This document shows positions 42,166 through 50,921 of a stretch of DNA of 64,000 bases, in pieces. Position 1 is the first letter of the stretch, and each line of letters starts with the position of its first letter. The DNA is from Hungatella effluvii (lineage in GTDB: Bacteria > Bacillota > Clostridia > Lachnospirales > Lachnospiraceae), in the NCBI RefSeq assembly GCF_003201875.1, contig NZ_QJKD01000002.1:124001-188000 (forward strand), in the 5' to 3' direction. The notes below the pieces were generated by a model. That model was given only the letters and a program-made list of their open reading frames with translations, did not search any database and was not told where the DNA came from. The position numbers and the translations under genes were made by a program.

Positions 42166-42223
42166 TTTTCTGGTATACAAATTTTATTCTAAGAAAAGCA
42201 TTAATTAGAAGTAAAGTGTATAA

Positions 42224-42238
42224 AAGTAATAATTACTT
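42224..42238. promoter_or_regulatory. AAGTAAT-A-ATTACTT palindrome
   Basis: A perfect 15-base palindrome in a very AT-rich stretch (42160-42350), 44 bases upstream of the promoter -35. The motif AGTGTA occurs on both sides. It may bind the LytTR protein encoded downstream or another regulator. Confidence 0.4.
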
Positions 42239-42281
42239 ATAAATATAGTGTAATCAGATAAAATATATAATATATGAGGTG

Positions 42282-42310
42282 TTGACACAAAATTAAAAAG
42301 CTGATATTCT
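42282..42310 (+). promoter_or_regulatory. Predicted promoter of the LytTR operon
   Basis: TTGACA (42282-42287), a 17-base spacer and TATTCT (42305-42310). A second TTGACA at 42320 lacks a matching -10. Confidence 0.75.
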
Positions 42311-42352
42311 GAGAATACATTGACAGATCTATATTTATACAGGGGTGTATTT

Positions 42353-42748
42353 ATGAAGAGAATATTGGGGTTTTATATTCCGGATAAGGAAGAACGAAGA
42401 AAACGGGATGATGAAGTGCTGCATCGTTATTTCCGCTACGGAGCAAAGCACAGGGACAGGGTAGGAGAGCTTTTGGAAGAACTGATTCCGGGAGAGAAGC
42501 GTGAACATCTGATTCTGTATTATATGCAGATCAAAGACCGGCTGGAAACAAACGAGGCGCGGACATTTGAGGAGGCGGTAAAGCAGATCAGGCGTAAGTA
42601 TATTATTATTTCAGCGAATGATTCAGTAAACCGATATTACAAGGCGGTCATGGAAGCGGATGCGGCGATTCATGAGGATCTGTACTTTCCATGTGCAGAC
42701 GAGATACGAAAGATGGTTGAGCAGGATGGGAAAAATTATACTGTATGA
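42353..42748 (+). CDS. Protein of unknown function, 131 residues
   Basis: I do not recognise a family. The protein is highly charged and predicted mostly helical, with no signal peptide or membrane helix. R-K-R-D-D-E, K-R-E-H and E-T-N-E-A-R-T-F-E-E-A show the composition. It has its own strong promoter in AT-rich DNA and overlaps the next gene, a LytTR protein, by 23 bases. Translational coupling suggests they form one regulatory unit. Start 42353 follows aggggtg; the frame also opens at 42320. Confidence 0.7.
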   Translation: MKRILGFYIPDKEERRKRDDEVLHRYFRYGAKHRDRVGELLEELIPGEKREHLILYYMQIKDRLETNEARTFEEAVKQIRRKYIIISANDSVNRYYKAVMEADAAIHEDLYFPCADEIRKMVEQDGKNYTV

Positions 42749-43427
42749 TCCGGAAAAACGGCTCGCTGGACTGGGAGATTCGTTTTCTGCCGGAGAAACG
42801 GCGGATCACAGGACCTTACATACGTTTACGTCAGAAGACCAGCTGCTCTTTTACTTAGAAGAAGTGGACGAGGATGTAGATATTCTGATTGTAAATCTGG
42901 TGCGTCAGAAGGAAAAGGGAGCAGGGCTTGCAAGAATGTGCAAAAATAGAATTCATCATTTAAAGCTTGTTCTGGTGATCGACCGGCTGGAAGGGACGGA
43001 GCATTTATTCGAACTGCAGCCGGACTCTCTGCTTTTCTTTCCTCCGGATCAGGATGATTTCCAAAGAACCATTCTGCGCCTGGAACAGATGGCACAGCAG
43101 GAGTACAAGCGGTGCCTGACACTGGTGACGAAAGGGAAGATCTACCGGATCCCATACCAGAAAATTCTGTATGTGGAGAGCAGGGGGCATCAGCTCAGCG
43201 TAAAAACATGGGAAGAAGAGATACGGGCTTATGGGAAGCTGGATGACCTGCTGAAGCGGCTGCCGCCGTATTTTCTTCACTGTCATAAGAGCTATCTGAT
43301 TAATTCAAACTACGTCCGGCAGCTGGAGATGTACCGAATTCGTCTGGAGGGGAAAGAGGAATGGATCCCCGTCAGTCAAAAATATTATAAGATAATCAAA
43401 AATACCCTTCTTGCCGAGGCAGAATGA
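42726..43427 (+). CDS. LytTR-family regulator with degenerate receiver domain
   Basis: 233 residues. The N-terminal half looks like a receiver (I-I-L-Y-D at its start), but the phospho-acceptor strand reads D-I-L-I-V-N-L-V, with Asn where Asp is expected. The C-terminal LytTR domain (about 130-233) has Y-V-E-S-R-G-H, D-L-L-K-R-L-P and F-L-H-C-H-K-S-Y-L-I-N. It should bind DNA without normal phosphorylation. No kinase is adjacent. Start 42726 gives a typical receiver beginning; the longer frame to 42660 overlaps the preceding gene even more. Confidence 0.82.
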   Translation: MGKIILYDPEKRLAGLGDSFSAGETADHRTLHTFTSEDQLLFYLEEVDEDVDILIVNLVRQKEKGAGLARMCKNRIHHLKLVLVIDRLEGTEHLFELQPDSLLFFPPDQDDFQRTILRLEQMAQQEYKRCLTLVTKGKIYRIPYQKILYVESRGHQLSVKTWEEEIRAYGKLDDLLKRLPPYFLHCHKSYLINSNYVRQLEMYRIRLEGKEEWIPVSQKYYKIIKNTLLAEAE

Positions 43428-43486
43428 TAAAAATGATGTTTCCGCCCTCGATTTTGCAAAACCCCCCAGATAAAAATAACAGGATA

Positions 43487-43542
43487 TATAATGACAACAG
43501 AATATAGTTTACCGAGGTTAGTAAATAAAGTTTACTTACTAA
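43487..43542 (+). promoter_or_regulatory. Promoter -10 and 25-base dyad before the sugar cluster
   Basis: TATAAT (43487-43492) lacks a good -35. Downstream, TTAGTAA (43518-43524) and TTACTAA (43536-43542) form an inverted repeat, with AGTAAA/TTTACT nested inside, just before the ribosome site of the MFS gene. It is a plausible repressor operator; the ROK protein of the cluster is one candidate. Confidence 0.5.
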
Positions 43543-43557
43543 AAAGCGAGGAACGAC

Positions 43558-44724
43558 ATGAAAGGGCTGAATCTGTACCTGATCAACGGGATGTACTGGA
43601 TTACAGCATCTCTGTATCTGCCTTTTATTACGATGTATTTTTCACAGAAAGGGATGGATTCCATGCAGATCGGGATTCTGTCGGCACTCCTTCCGATTGC
43701 GTCTCTGACGGTACAGCCTCTATGGGCGGCACTGGCAGACCGGACGGGAAGACGGCGCCGTGTCCTGATTTTGCTGAATCTGTGCTGCGCGGCGGCAGTT
43801 CTGCTCTTTCCCGGGATGGGTTCCTTTGGTGAAATCCTGGGAGCGGTTACCTGCTATGCATTATTTAACAGTGCGGTGCTTCCGATCTGTGACGCATTGG
43901 TGGTGAGTCAGGCGGAAGAAAAAGGAATCAACTTTGCATGGGTCAGAATGTGCGGGACGGTCAGTTATGCAGCTATTGTTTTGGGCATGGGATTTTACTT
44001 GAAAAAACATATGAACCTCATGTTTTATGGAAACAGTGCATGCTTTCTGTTGTTTACACTGCTCTGCCTGACGCTGCCAAAGGACAGAAAAACTTTGAAT
44101 GCGCAGGAGCAGGGAGGACGAGGTCCGGAAGCTGATAAAACCGTAAAAAAGGCAGGGAAAGGTCCAACCTTTCAATCGAAGGAAATTTATCTGATCCTTC
44201 TCTTCGCCTTTGCCATGCAGTTTGGAATCAACTACTATTCGGCCTTTCTGGGGGTATACCTGCTGGAACTGGGATACAGCCAGTCGCTTCTGGGCGTGCT
44301 GAACTGTATTTCGGCGCTCAGTGAGATTCCGGTTTTGCTGCTGATTCACCGGCTGTCACGCCGGTATAAGGAAACCGTGCTGCTGACTGCGGCTGTAGGC
44401 TGCATGGCCTTAAGACTTGTATTGCTGTCCGCCGGGAACGTAGCGCTCATGGCGGCGGCGCAGCTTTTGCAGGGGCCTTCGTATATGGTGTGCTACTTTG
44501 TCTGCGTCACTTATATCAACCGCATGGTGGTGCCGGGAAAGATATCCCAGGGGCAGAGCACGCTGGCGTTTGTCCAGATGGGGCTGGGCAGTCTAAGCGG
44601 CAGCCTGCTGGGCGGAGTCCTGGCCAGTGTGTACGGGATAAAAGAGGGATTTTTGATTATAGCTTTTTTACTGCTGGCCATAACGGCCGCGGCAGGCATA
44701 ACGGCAGGATGGAGAAGAACGTGA
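43558..44724 (+). CDS. MFS transporter, sugar-type
   Basis: 388 residues with 12 predicted membrane helices. Between helices 2 and 3 lies A-L-A-D-R-T-G-R-R-R-R, the MFS signature region. A charged central loop (about 180-205) separates the halves. The layout is closest to the MFS_1_like/LacY-like group that moves sugars or nucleosides with protons. One base separates its stop from the mutarotase start, so it belongs to the catabolic cluster. It duplicates the role of the ABC importer further down, or exports an intermediate. Confidence 0.82.
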   Translation: MKGLNLYLINGMYWITASLYLPFITMYFSQKGMDSMQIGILSALLPIASLTVQPLWAALADRTGRRRRVLILLNLCCAAAVLLFPGMGSFGEILGAVTCYALFNSAVLPICDALVVSQAEEKGINFAWVRMCGTVSYAAIVLGMGFYLKKHMNLMFYGNSACFLLFTLLCLTLPKDRKTLNAQEQGGRGPEADKTVKKAGKGPTFQSKEIYLILLFAFAMQFGINYYSAFLGVYLLELGYSQSLLGVLNCISALSEIPVLLLIHRLSRRYKETVLLTAAVGCMALRLVLLSAGNVALMAAAQLLQGPSYMVCYFVCVTYINRMVVPGKISQGQSTLAFVQMGLGSLSGSLLGGVLASVYGIKEGFLIIAFLLLAITAAAGITAGWRRT

Positions 44725-44725
44725 A

Positions 44726-45763
44726 ATGAAGATCAGGAGAATGGGAACACTTCCGGATTGTACCGATGTTCAGGAAGTGGTGATTGCGAACGAATCCGGA
44801 ATGGCAGCCCATATCATTACTTACGGTGCTGTCATTAAGAATCTGAAGGTTCCGGATGAGAATGGGAATATGGATGATCTGGTGCTGGGACAGGATACGC
44901 TGGAAGAATACAGAAGGAATCCATCCTGCAGCGCGGCTGTTATAGGCCGGGTGGCGAACCGGATCAAGGGCGGTGAATTCCATGTGAACGGCCGGGGGTA
45001 CTGGCTTGAACGCAACGACCGGGGCAATTGTCTTCACAGCGGAAGCGCGGGCTACGCATCGAAGAATTTTCATATAGCAGCTGGCGGAGACGACTGGGTT
45101 ACGCTGTACTGGAAGGATTCCGCAGCAGATGGGTTTCCGGGCAGTGTCTCGCTTGAAGTCACCTACCGTGTGACGGCCGATGATGCACTCGATATTCGTT
45201 ACCGGCTCATACCGGAAGAGGATACTCCGGTGAACCTGACTAATCATGTTTATTTTAACCTGTCTGGCGGGAAGGATGCAACTGTTTTTAACCATGAGAT
45301 GAGAATAATGGCTGATTTCTATACGCCGGTAACCTCAGACAGGATTCCAACCGGAGAGATCCGGAAGGTAGCCGGAACGAACCTGGACTTCACCAATCGG
45401 AGAACGTTAGGCGAGGTGCTGAACGAAACGTCAGGCCTTGATGATAACTATGTGCTGCGCGGCTGGGGCTATCGGAAAGCAGCGGAGCTATGGCATGAAA
45501 AGAGCGGAAGATGGCTGGAGGTCTATACAGACCAGCCGGGGATTCAGATATATACGGGGAACCACTTTGACGGCAGTCTCGCCTGTAAAGGCGGTGTACG
45601 CTATGAGAAATATGCGGGTATCTGCTTCGAAACACAGGGATTTCCCAATGCAGTCAACTGCAGCCATTTTCCAGGCTGTATTGTAAGAAAGAACACGGTG
45701 TTTGCCTCAAGGACAACATACCGGTTTCACATCGGACCGCAGCCGGGAGGGAATGGAAAGTAA
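44726..45763 (+). CDS. Aldose 1-epimerase (galactose mutarotase family)
   Basis: 345 residues. Conserved positions are visible: G-R-V-A-N-R-I near 76, a first His in C-L-H-S-G (the usual H-G-G is H-S-G), the second His in L-T-N-H-V-Y-F-N-L, and the catalytic Glu in F-E-T-Q-G-F-P-N-A. It equilibrates alpha and beta anomers of an imported aldose. Its gene is virtually continuous with the MFS gene. Confidence 0.93.
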   Translation: MKIRRMGTLPDCTDVQEVVIANESGMAAHIITYGAVIKNLKVPDENGNMDDLVLGQDTLEEYRRNPSCSAAVIGRVANRIKGGEFHVNGRGYWLERNDRGNCLHSGSAGYASKNFHIAAGGDDWVTLYWKDSAADGFPGSVSLEVTYRVTADDALDIRYRLIPEEDTPVNLTNHVYFNLSGGKDATVFNHEMRIMADFYTPVTSDRIPTGEIRKVAGTNLDFTNRRTLGEVLNETSGLDDNYVLRGWGYRKAAELWHEKSGRWLEVYTDQPGIQIYTGNHFDGSLACKGGVRYEKYAGICFETQGFPNAVNCSHFPGCIVRKNTVFASRTTYRFHIGPQPGGNGK

Positions 45764-45780
45764 AGTGAGGATGATTCACC

Positions 45781-47049
45781 ATGCTGGATGCAAGAAAGGT
45801 GAAGGCAGAAAAGCCCAGGAATATCAAGCGAAGAAACCAGAAGGCGATTGTCGCACTGCTTCAGAACAATACGGAGATGACAATTCCGGAGATCGCTGAG
45901 CGGCTGGAACTGAGCAGGACATCAGCCACTCAGATTGTAAATGAACTGTGCAAAGAAAAGGTATTAAAGAAGGTGGGCACCAGGGACGCGACGACTGCCG
46001 GGGGAAAGCCCCCCAGAGTTTTTTCCATGAATGCATCATTCCGTTACACTATTATTGTAACTATAGGGAACGATTTTATCAGCTGTAATATTTCCAATAT
46101 GAAGTGCCGCGTCATTCAGAAAAGAGTGCGGGATATCGCTGATATCAGCAAGTGGAATGGCTGGAATCTGGCGATGGAGGTTACCGTGGCTGAAGTGAGG
46201 CTTCTGCTGAAAGAAAGCGGTATCCGCAAGGAACAGATTTGTATGATGGTAGTGGCGTGCGGGGGCGTTGTTGACAGAAAAAGAGGAGTATGTATGTTTC
46301 CTATTGGAACAAAGCGCAGGAACGATTTTCCCGTTTGCGAATTTCTTCGGACAGAACTTCAATTTTCATTTCCAATTATTATTGACAATGTGGGACGTTT
46401 TCTGGGGTACGCAGAGTTGTTAGAGGACCCATCCCTGAATCACAAGACAGTGGCTGCATTATTTATGCACTCCGCGGGCAGCGTGGGAGGCTGTGTGATT
46501 GAGAAGGGGGAACTTTTGTATGGCAGGCACGGTTATCAGGGTGAATTTGGCCACCTTCTGGTAGAGACACATCAGGGCAGAGCGTGTGTCTGCGGAAACG
46601 ACGGGTGCCTGGAGAGTATGATGTCACCGGAATCCTTAAGAGCGATCTGGAAAAAGCATGCGGCGGCGTATCCGTCTGTCATCCTGGACCGGCGGAAAGC
46701 AGGGGATATCCGGGAAGTCTTCCGGGAGGCCAATGGCGGTAATCCGCTGGCCAGGGTCATGGTGGATGAGTTTGCCGTTTATGTGGCGAGAGCGATTTAT
46801 AATATCGTTCTGATGTATGATCCGCAGCAGATTATTTTACAGGGGCTGCTGGCTTACGGGGGAGAATACTTTGAAAAGAAACTGAATGATCTGGTAAGGA
46901 TTTTTCCTTCCTATGGCAACGCAGAGACAGGGATAGTCACATATTCGAAGATAAGCGATTCAGACGGAGGATTTATAACCGGGGCGGCACTGTACGCGCT
47001 GAATACCTGTCTGTTTGGTGACAAATACCTTTTCGATATAGAGCAGTAA
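45781..47049 (+). CDS. ROK family transcriptional regulator
   Basis: 422 residues. A winged helix-turn-helix at about 18-75 (L-E-L-S-R-T-S-A-T-Q-I) is followed by a ROK sugar-kinase-like domain with the zinc motif C-V-C-G-N-D-G-C-L-E and the H-G-Y-Q-G-E-F-G-H segment. NagC/XylR-type repressors of this kind release DNA on binding a sugar. It probably controls this cluster. The ATG is 17 bases after the mutarotase stop with a weak site (gaggat). Confidence 0.92.
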   Translation: MLDARKVKAEKPRNIKRRNQKAIVALLQNNTEMTIPEIAERLELSRTSATQIVNELCKEKVLKKVGTRDATTAGGKPPRVFSMNASFRYTIIVTIGNDFISCNISNMKCRVIQKRVRDIADISKWNGWNLAMEVTVAEVRLLLKESGIRKEQICMMVVACGGVVDRKRGVCMFPIGTKRRNDFPVCEFLRTELQFSFPIIIDNVGRFLGYAELLEDPSLNHKTVAALFMHSAGSVGGCVIEKGELLYGRHGYQGEFGHLLVETHQGRACVCGNDGCLESMMSPESLRAIWKKHAAAYPSVILDRRKAGDIREVFREANGGNPLARVMVDEFAVYVARAIYNIVLMYDPQQIILQGLLAYGGEYFEKKLNDLVRIFPSYGNAETGIVTYSKISDSDGGFITGAALYALNTCLFGDKYLFDIEQ

Positions 47050-47102
47050 AGAAACTTGGGGGATTATTAAAATTCACATATAAGAAAAAGGAGGAGGCAG
47101 TT

Positions 47103-48056
47103 ATGAGGTACAAGCATTTTAAGAACGCCGATGTATCCGTCTCGGCACTGGCGGTGGGCACCTGGGCGATCGGCGGCCAGAATTATGGCCAGGTTGACCG
47201 GAGTGATTCGGTAAGAGCGATCCGGACCATGATTGACCAGGGCGTCAACCTCGTAGACACAGCGCCGTGCTATGGAAACGGTGCGTCTGAGAAGATTGTG
47301 GGGGAGGCACTTCGGGGGATTCCGAGAGATCAGATTCTTATTTCCACGAAATTCGGCCTGATCACAGACGTCTATTCCGGCGAATACATAAAACACGCCA
47401 GCTATAAGAGCGTCATGCGCGAGGTGGAAAGCTCTCTGATGAATCTGGAGACGGATTACATCGATTTTTACTACGTCCACTGGCCGGATGTGAACACACC
47501 CATTGATGAGACCATGGCGGCATTAAACACACTGAAAAAACAAGGTAAGATACGGTTCATCGGCGTATCCAATTTCAGTGAGGAACAGATTCTGGCAGCA
47601 GAGGAATACGCCAATATTGATGTTCAGCAGCCCCCGTATTCCATGGTAAACCAGAAGTTTACCGGTCTGATGAAGTGGGGATATGAAAGAGGAATCGATT
47701 CCATGACCTATGGCTCTCTCGGCTCCGGAATACTGGCGGGTGCGATCCGTACCATGCCTGATTTCAAACCGGGTGATATGAGACTGACATTTTATGATTT
47801 CTTCAGGGAACCGGTATTTTCAAAAATCATGGAATTTTTAAAGACCATGGACCGGATCGCCGAAGGTCACGGTGTCCCCGTGGCGCAGGTGGCGCTTAAC
47901 TGGAGTACCCAGAAGGAATTCGTGGGAACGGCGCTCTGCGGTGTCAGAAATGAGCAGGAGGCAGCCCAGAACTGTAAGGCGTTCGAGTGGAAACTGGCCG
48001 AGGATGAGATCGCAGCTTTGGACCAGGAACTGGTAAGATTAAATATAGGTTTTTAA
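47103..48056 (+). CDS. Aldo/keto reductase
   Basis: 317 residues. The (beta/alpha)8 AKR tetrad is visible: Asp in N-L-V-D-T-A-P, Tyr in P-C-Y-G-N-G, Lys in I-S-T-K-F-G and His in Y-V-H-W-P-D. NAD(P)-dependent oxidation or reduction of a sugar carbonyl/hydroxyl is expected. In this cluster it may oxidise a sugar to a lactone or reduce an aldehyde product of the aldolase. A strong aaaaaggagg site precedes it. Confidence 0.92.
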   Translation: MRYKHFKNADVSVSALAVGTWAIGGQNYGQVDRSDSVRAIRTMIDQGVNLVDTAPCYGNGASEKIVGEALRGIPRDQILISTKFGLITDVYSGEYIKHASYKSVMREVESSLMNLETDYIDFYYVHWPDVNTPIDETMAALNTLKKQGKIRFIGVSNFSEEQILAAEEYANIDVQQPPYSMVNQKFTGLMKWGYERGIDSMTYGSLGSGILAGAIRTMPDFKPGDMRLTFYDFFREPVFSKIMEFLKTMDRIAEGHGVPVAQVALNWSTQKEFVGTALCGVRNEQEAAQNCKAFEWKLAEDEIAALDQELVRLNIGF

Positions 48057-48071
48057 AACGGGAGGAAGCAT

Positions 48072-49196
48072 ATGAAAAAAACAGTTAAAAAGGCACTTGC
48101 ATTATCCATGACAGCAGCATTATTTATGACAGCATGTTCCCAGAAGGCGGCGGAGACGCCTCCCGCCACGGCAGGAGGAGATACAGGGACGGCGGCCACA
48201 GAAGCGGCAGCCGCGGCCACAGAAGGCAAATCAAAGGCCGAGCGCTCAGTGGCAGGTATGACATGCTATATGTATTCCGATACCCATATTGCCAACGTAC
48301 GTAATACTGTGTTAAAAGCAGCGGAAACAGGTACTGTTGCTGTCGAGACTTCCGATTCCCAGTTTGACGTGGGCCTTCAGATGAACGCCATGGACGCGTT
48401 TGTGACAAAAGGCTGTGAATATCTGGTGATCAACAATATCAATACCAATGCGAAGGATCAGGTTATCGATGTGGCGCGCAAGGCGGACCTTCCGATTATT
48501 TTCTGGAACACCGATTCTCCTTCGGACGAAGAGATGGATTCTTACGGCCCCTGCTATTTCGTCAGCTCTGCGGCCGAGCAGTCCGGTGTCGTGCAGGGAG
48601 AGGCTGCGGCAAAATACTGGAAAGAGCATCCGGAGGCAGACCGCAATGGAAACGGCAAGATGGATTACGTCATGCTGATGGGGCAGATCGGAAACTATGA
48701 TACGGAGATGAGAACCAAGTATTCCATCGATACCGTCAAGGAAGCCGGCGTGGAAACCAACTGCCTGCTGGAGGTTGTCTGCGAATGGCAGAGAGCGAAG
48801 GCGCAGGATCAGATGGCATCCGTAATTTCCGCTAATGCGGATGATATCGACATTGTATTTGCCAACAACGATGACATGGCCCTCGGAGCAATTGAGGCGT
48901 TGAAGGCAGCCGGATACTTTACTGACGAAAGTAATTACATTCCGGTACTCGGCGTTGACGCGACCAAAGTAGGACTTCAGGCACTGGAGGACGGAACGAT
49001 GCTGGCAACCTCATTAAACAATCCGGTAACCATGGGGAAATGTATCTATAAGATCCTGGAACTTCTGGAAGCAGGAGAAGAAATCACATCAGAAAATCTG
49101 GGGTACGATATTGACGAACACAAACGGGTATGGCTGGATTATGTGGCAATAACCAAGGATAATCTTGAAGACGCGGATCTTTCAAAATACGAATAG
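48072..49196 (+). CDS. Sugar ABC transporter binding lipoprotein (RbsB type)
   Basis: 374 residues. A signal peptide ends F-M-T-A-C (Cys22) with an Ala/Thr/Glu linker to about 58. A type I periplasmic binding fold of the ribose/galactose class follows (N-N-D-D-M-A-L-G-A-I-E-A-L; G-V-D-A-T). It feeds the RbsA/RbsC-type proteins downstream. It starts 15 bases after the reductase, so it is in the same operon, and a strong hairpin separates it from the ATPase gene. Confidence 0.93.
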   Translation: MKKTVKKALALSMTAALFMTACSQKAAETPPATAGGDTGTAATEAAAAATEGKSKAERSVAGMTCYMYSDTHIANVRNTVLKAAETGTVAVETSDSQFDVGLQMNAMDAFVTKGCEYLVINNINTNAKDQVIDVARKADLPIIFWNTDSPSDEEMDSYGPCYFVSSAAEQSGVVQGEAAAKYWKEHPEADRNGNGKMDYVMLMGQIGNYDTEMRTKYSIDTVKEAGVETNCLLEVVCEWQRAKAQDQMASVISANADDIDIVFANNDDMALGAIEALKAAGYFTDESNYIPVLGVDATKVGLQALEDGTMLATSLNNPVTMGKCIYKILELLEAGEEITSENLGYDIDEHKRVWLDYVAITKDNLEDADLSKYE

Positions 49197-49213
49197 TCGC
49201 CAGTCCTTTTTTG

Positions 49214-49242
49214 GTGGACCGGTATGTATCATACCGGTCCAC
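49214..49242. terminator. Intercistronic hairpin between binding protein and ATPase genes
   Basis: A perfect 13-base stem (49214-49226 with 49230-49242) has a TAT loop. The T-run lies before it on the plus strand (49206-49212) and not after. As with the hairpins at 4060 and 37222 it probably marks differential mRNA stability. Confidence 0.72.
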
Positions 49243-49355
49243 GCTCATTGTCACGGCTATTTCTGCGGACCGTATTCCGGGCGGATGTGCCTGCAGGCCC
49301 GTCTGGCGGCTGCCGCGAAGGGATGACCGTATAAACAGAAGCAGGAGAAGACAGT

Positions 49356-50870
49356 ATGGAAGATAAGAGTATCATATTGGAAATGAAAAACATCAGCAAA
49401 AGCTTTCCGGGTGTAAAGGCATTGAACGGCGTTTCTTTTACGCTGAGGCCAGGAACGGTACATGCTCTGATGGGAGAAAACGGCGCGGGAAAATCAACTC
49501 TGATGAAATGTGCTTTTGGCCTGTATGATCCGGATGAGGGAGAGGTGTATTTTAAAGGAGAAAAAGTACACTTCGATAATCCCCGTCAGGGTTTGGAAGC
49601 AGGAATATCCATGATTCATCAGGAACTGAATCCGATCCGCAGAAGGAGCATAGCGGAAAATATCTGGGTAGGGCGGATGCCGGAGAAGAAGATAGCGGGA
49701 CTCTCTTTTATAGACCATAAGAAGATGTATGAGGAGACGAAACGGCTTTTTGACCAGCTTCATATGAACGTAGACCCCAGAACACAGGCGATCGAACTTT
49801 CGTCATCTGTGCTGCAGCTTGGTGAGATTGCGCGTTCGATCTCTTATGGGGCAAAGGTCATTATCATGGATGAGCCCACATCATCTCTTACAGAGACGGA
49901 GACCGCTACGCTTTTTGAAGTAATCCGTAAGCTGACCTCGGAAGGAATTGCTATTGTATACATATCTCATAAAATTGATGAAATTCTCAAGATATCCGAT
50001 GAAGTGACAATTATGCGTGACGGCTGCAAGATCGGGACGTGGCCGGCGGAGGAACTGACAGAGGAACTAATTGTAAACCGGATGGTGGGCCGTCAGATGG
50101 ATAACTGGTTTCCGGAACTTGACAACAAGCCAGGAGACGTGGTTCTGGAGGTCAAGAATTTCACCTCCCCCAATCCAATGTCGTTTCAGGACTGCTCGTT
50201 TCAGCTGCGCCGCGGGGAGATCCTGGGGCTGGGCGGACTTGTGGGAGCACAGAGAACCGAGCTGATGGAAGCGCTGTTTGGAATCCGAAGCGTTCAGTCG
50301 GGCGAGGTCTATAAGGACGGAAAAAAGATTTCCATCAAGTCATCGGCGGACGCCATTGCCAATAAAATCGGACTTCTGACGGAAGAACGAAGGGCGACGG
50401 GAATCATACCGGGGGCAAGCGTGCTGGACAATACAGTAATTGCAAAGCTTGGAGAATACAGCAATGTCATGGGAATGCTGGATTTGAAAAAATGCCGCCA
50501 GGATACGGACGAGTATATTAAAACCATGAATATAAAAACACCGACCAGGGACACGAGAATTGCCGATTTATCGGGCGGAAACCAGCAGAAAGTGCTTCTG
50601 GCCAGGTGGCTGCTGACAAACCCGGATATTTTAATTCTCGATGAGCCGACTCGAGGAATAGACGTCGGTGCAAAATACGAAATTTATACCATCATGCTGA
50701 ATCTGGCAAAGGAGGGAAAGTCCATCATTATGATTTCCTCAGAGATGCCGGAACTTATGGGAATGTCAAACCGGGTGATGATCATGTGCGAAGGGCATGT
50801 GACCGGTTTCCTGGAAGGAACGGACATTGATGATTCCAAGATTATGCAGTTTGCCAGCAAGGTGAGTTAA
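49356..50870 (+). CDS. Sugar ABC transporter ATPase (RbsA/MglA type, duplicated)
   Basis: 504 residues with two ATPase halves. The first has Walker A G-E-N-G-A-G-K-S-T and D-E-P-T-S-S, but a degenerate signature (L-S-S-S-V-L-Q-L). The second has a degenerate Walker A (L-V-G-A-Q-R-T-E) but a good signature L-S-G-G-N-Q-Q-K and D-E-P-T-R-G-I-D. This asymmetry is normal for the monosaccharide class. A caggagaag ribosome site lies at the proper distance. Confidence 0.94.
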   Translation: MEDKSIILEMKNISKSFPGVKALNGVSFTLRPGTVHALMGENGAGKSTLMKCAFGLYDPDEGEVYFKGEKVHFDNPRQGLEAGISMIHQELNPIRRRSIAENIWVGRMPEKKIAGLSFIDHKKMYEETKRLFDQLHMNVDPRTQAIELSSSVLQLGEIARSISYGAKVIIMDEPTSSLTETETATLFEVIRKLTSEGIAIVYISHKIDEILKISDEVTIMRDGCKIGTWPAEELTEELIVNRMVGRQMDNWFPELDNKPGDVVLEVKNFTSPNPMSFQDCSFQLRRGEILGLGGLVGAQRTELMEALFGIRSVQSGEVYKDGKKISIKSSADAIANKIGLLTEERRATGIIPGASVLDNTVIAKLGEYSNVMGMLDLKKCRQDTDEYIKTMNIKTPTRDTRIADLSGGNQQKVLLARWLLTNPDILILDEPTRGIDVGAKYEIYTIMLNLAKEGKSIIMISSEMPELMGMSNRVMIMCEGHVTGFLEGTDIDDSKIMQFASKVS

Positions 50871-50921
50871 ATCTGCCGGGGGCGGCGGTGGGTACGTCCG
50901 GGCCCGGATAAGGAGAAAGGA

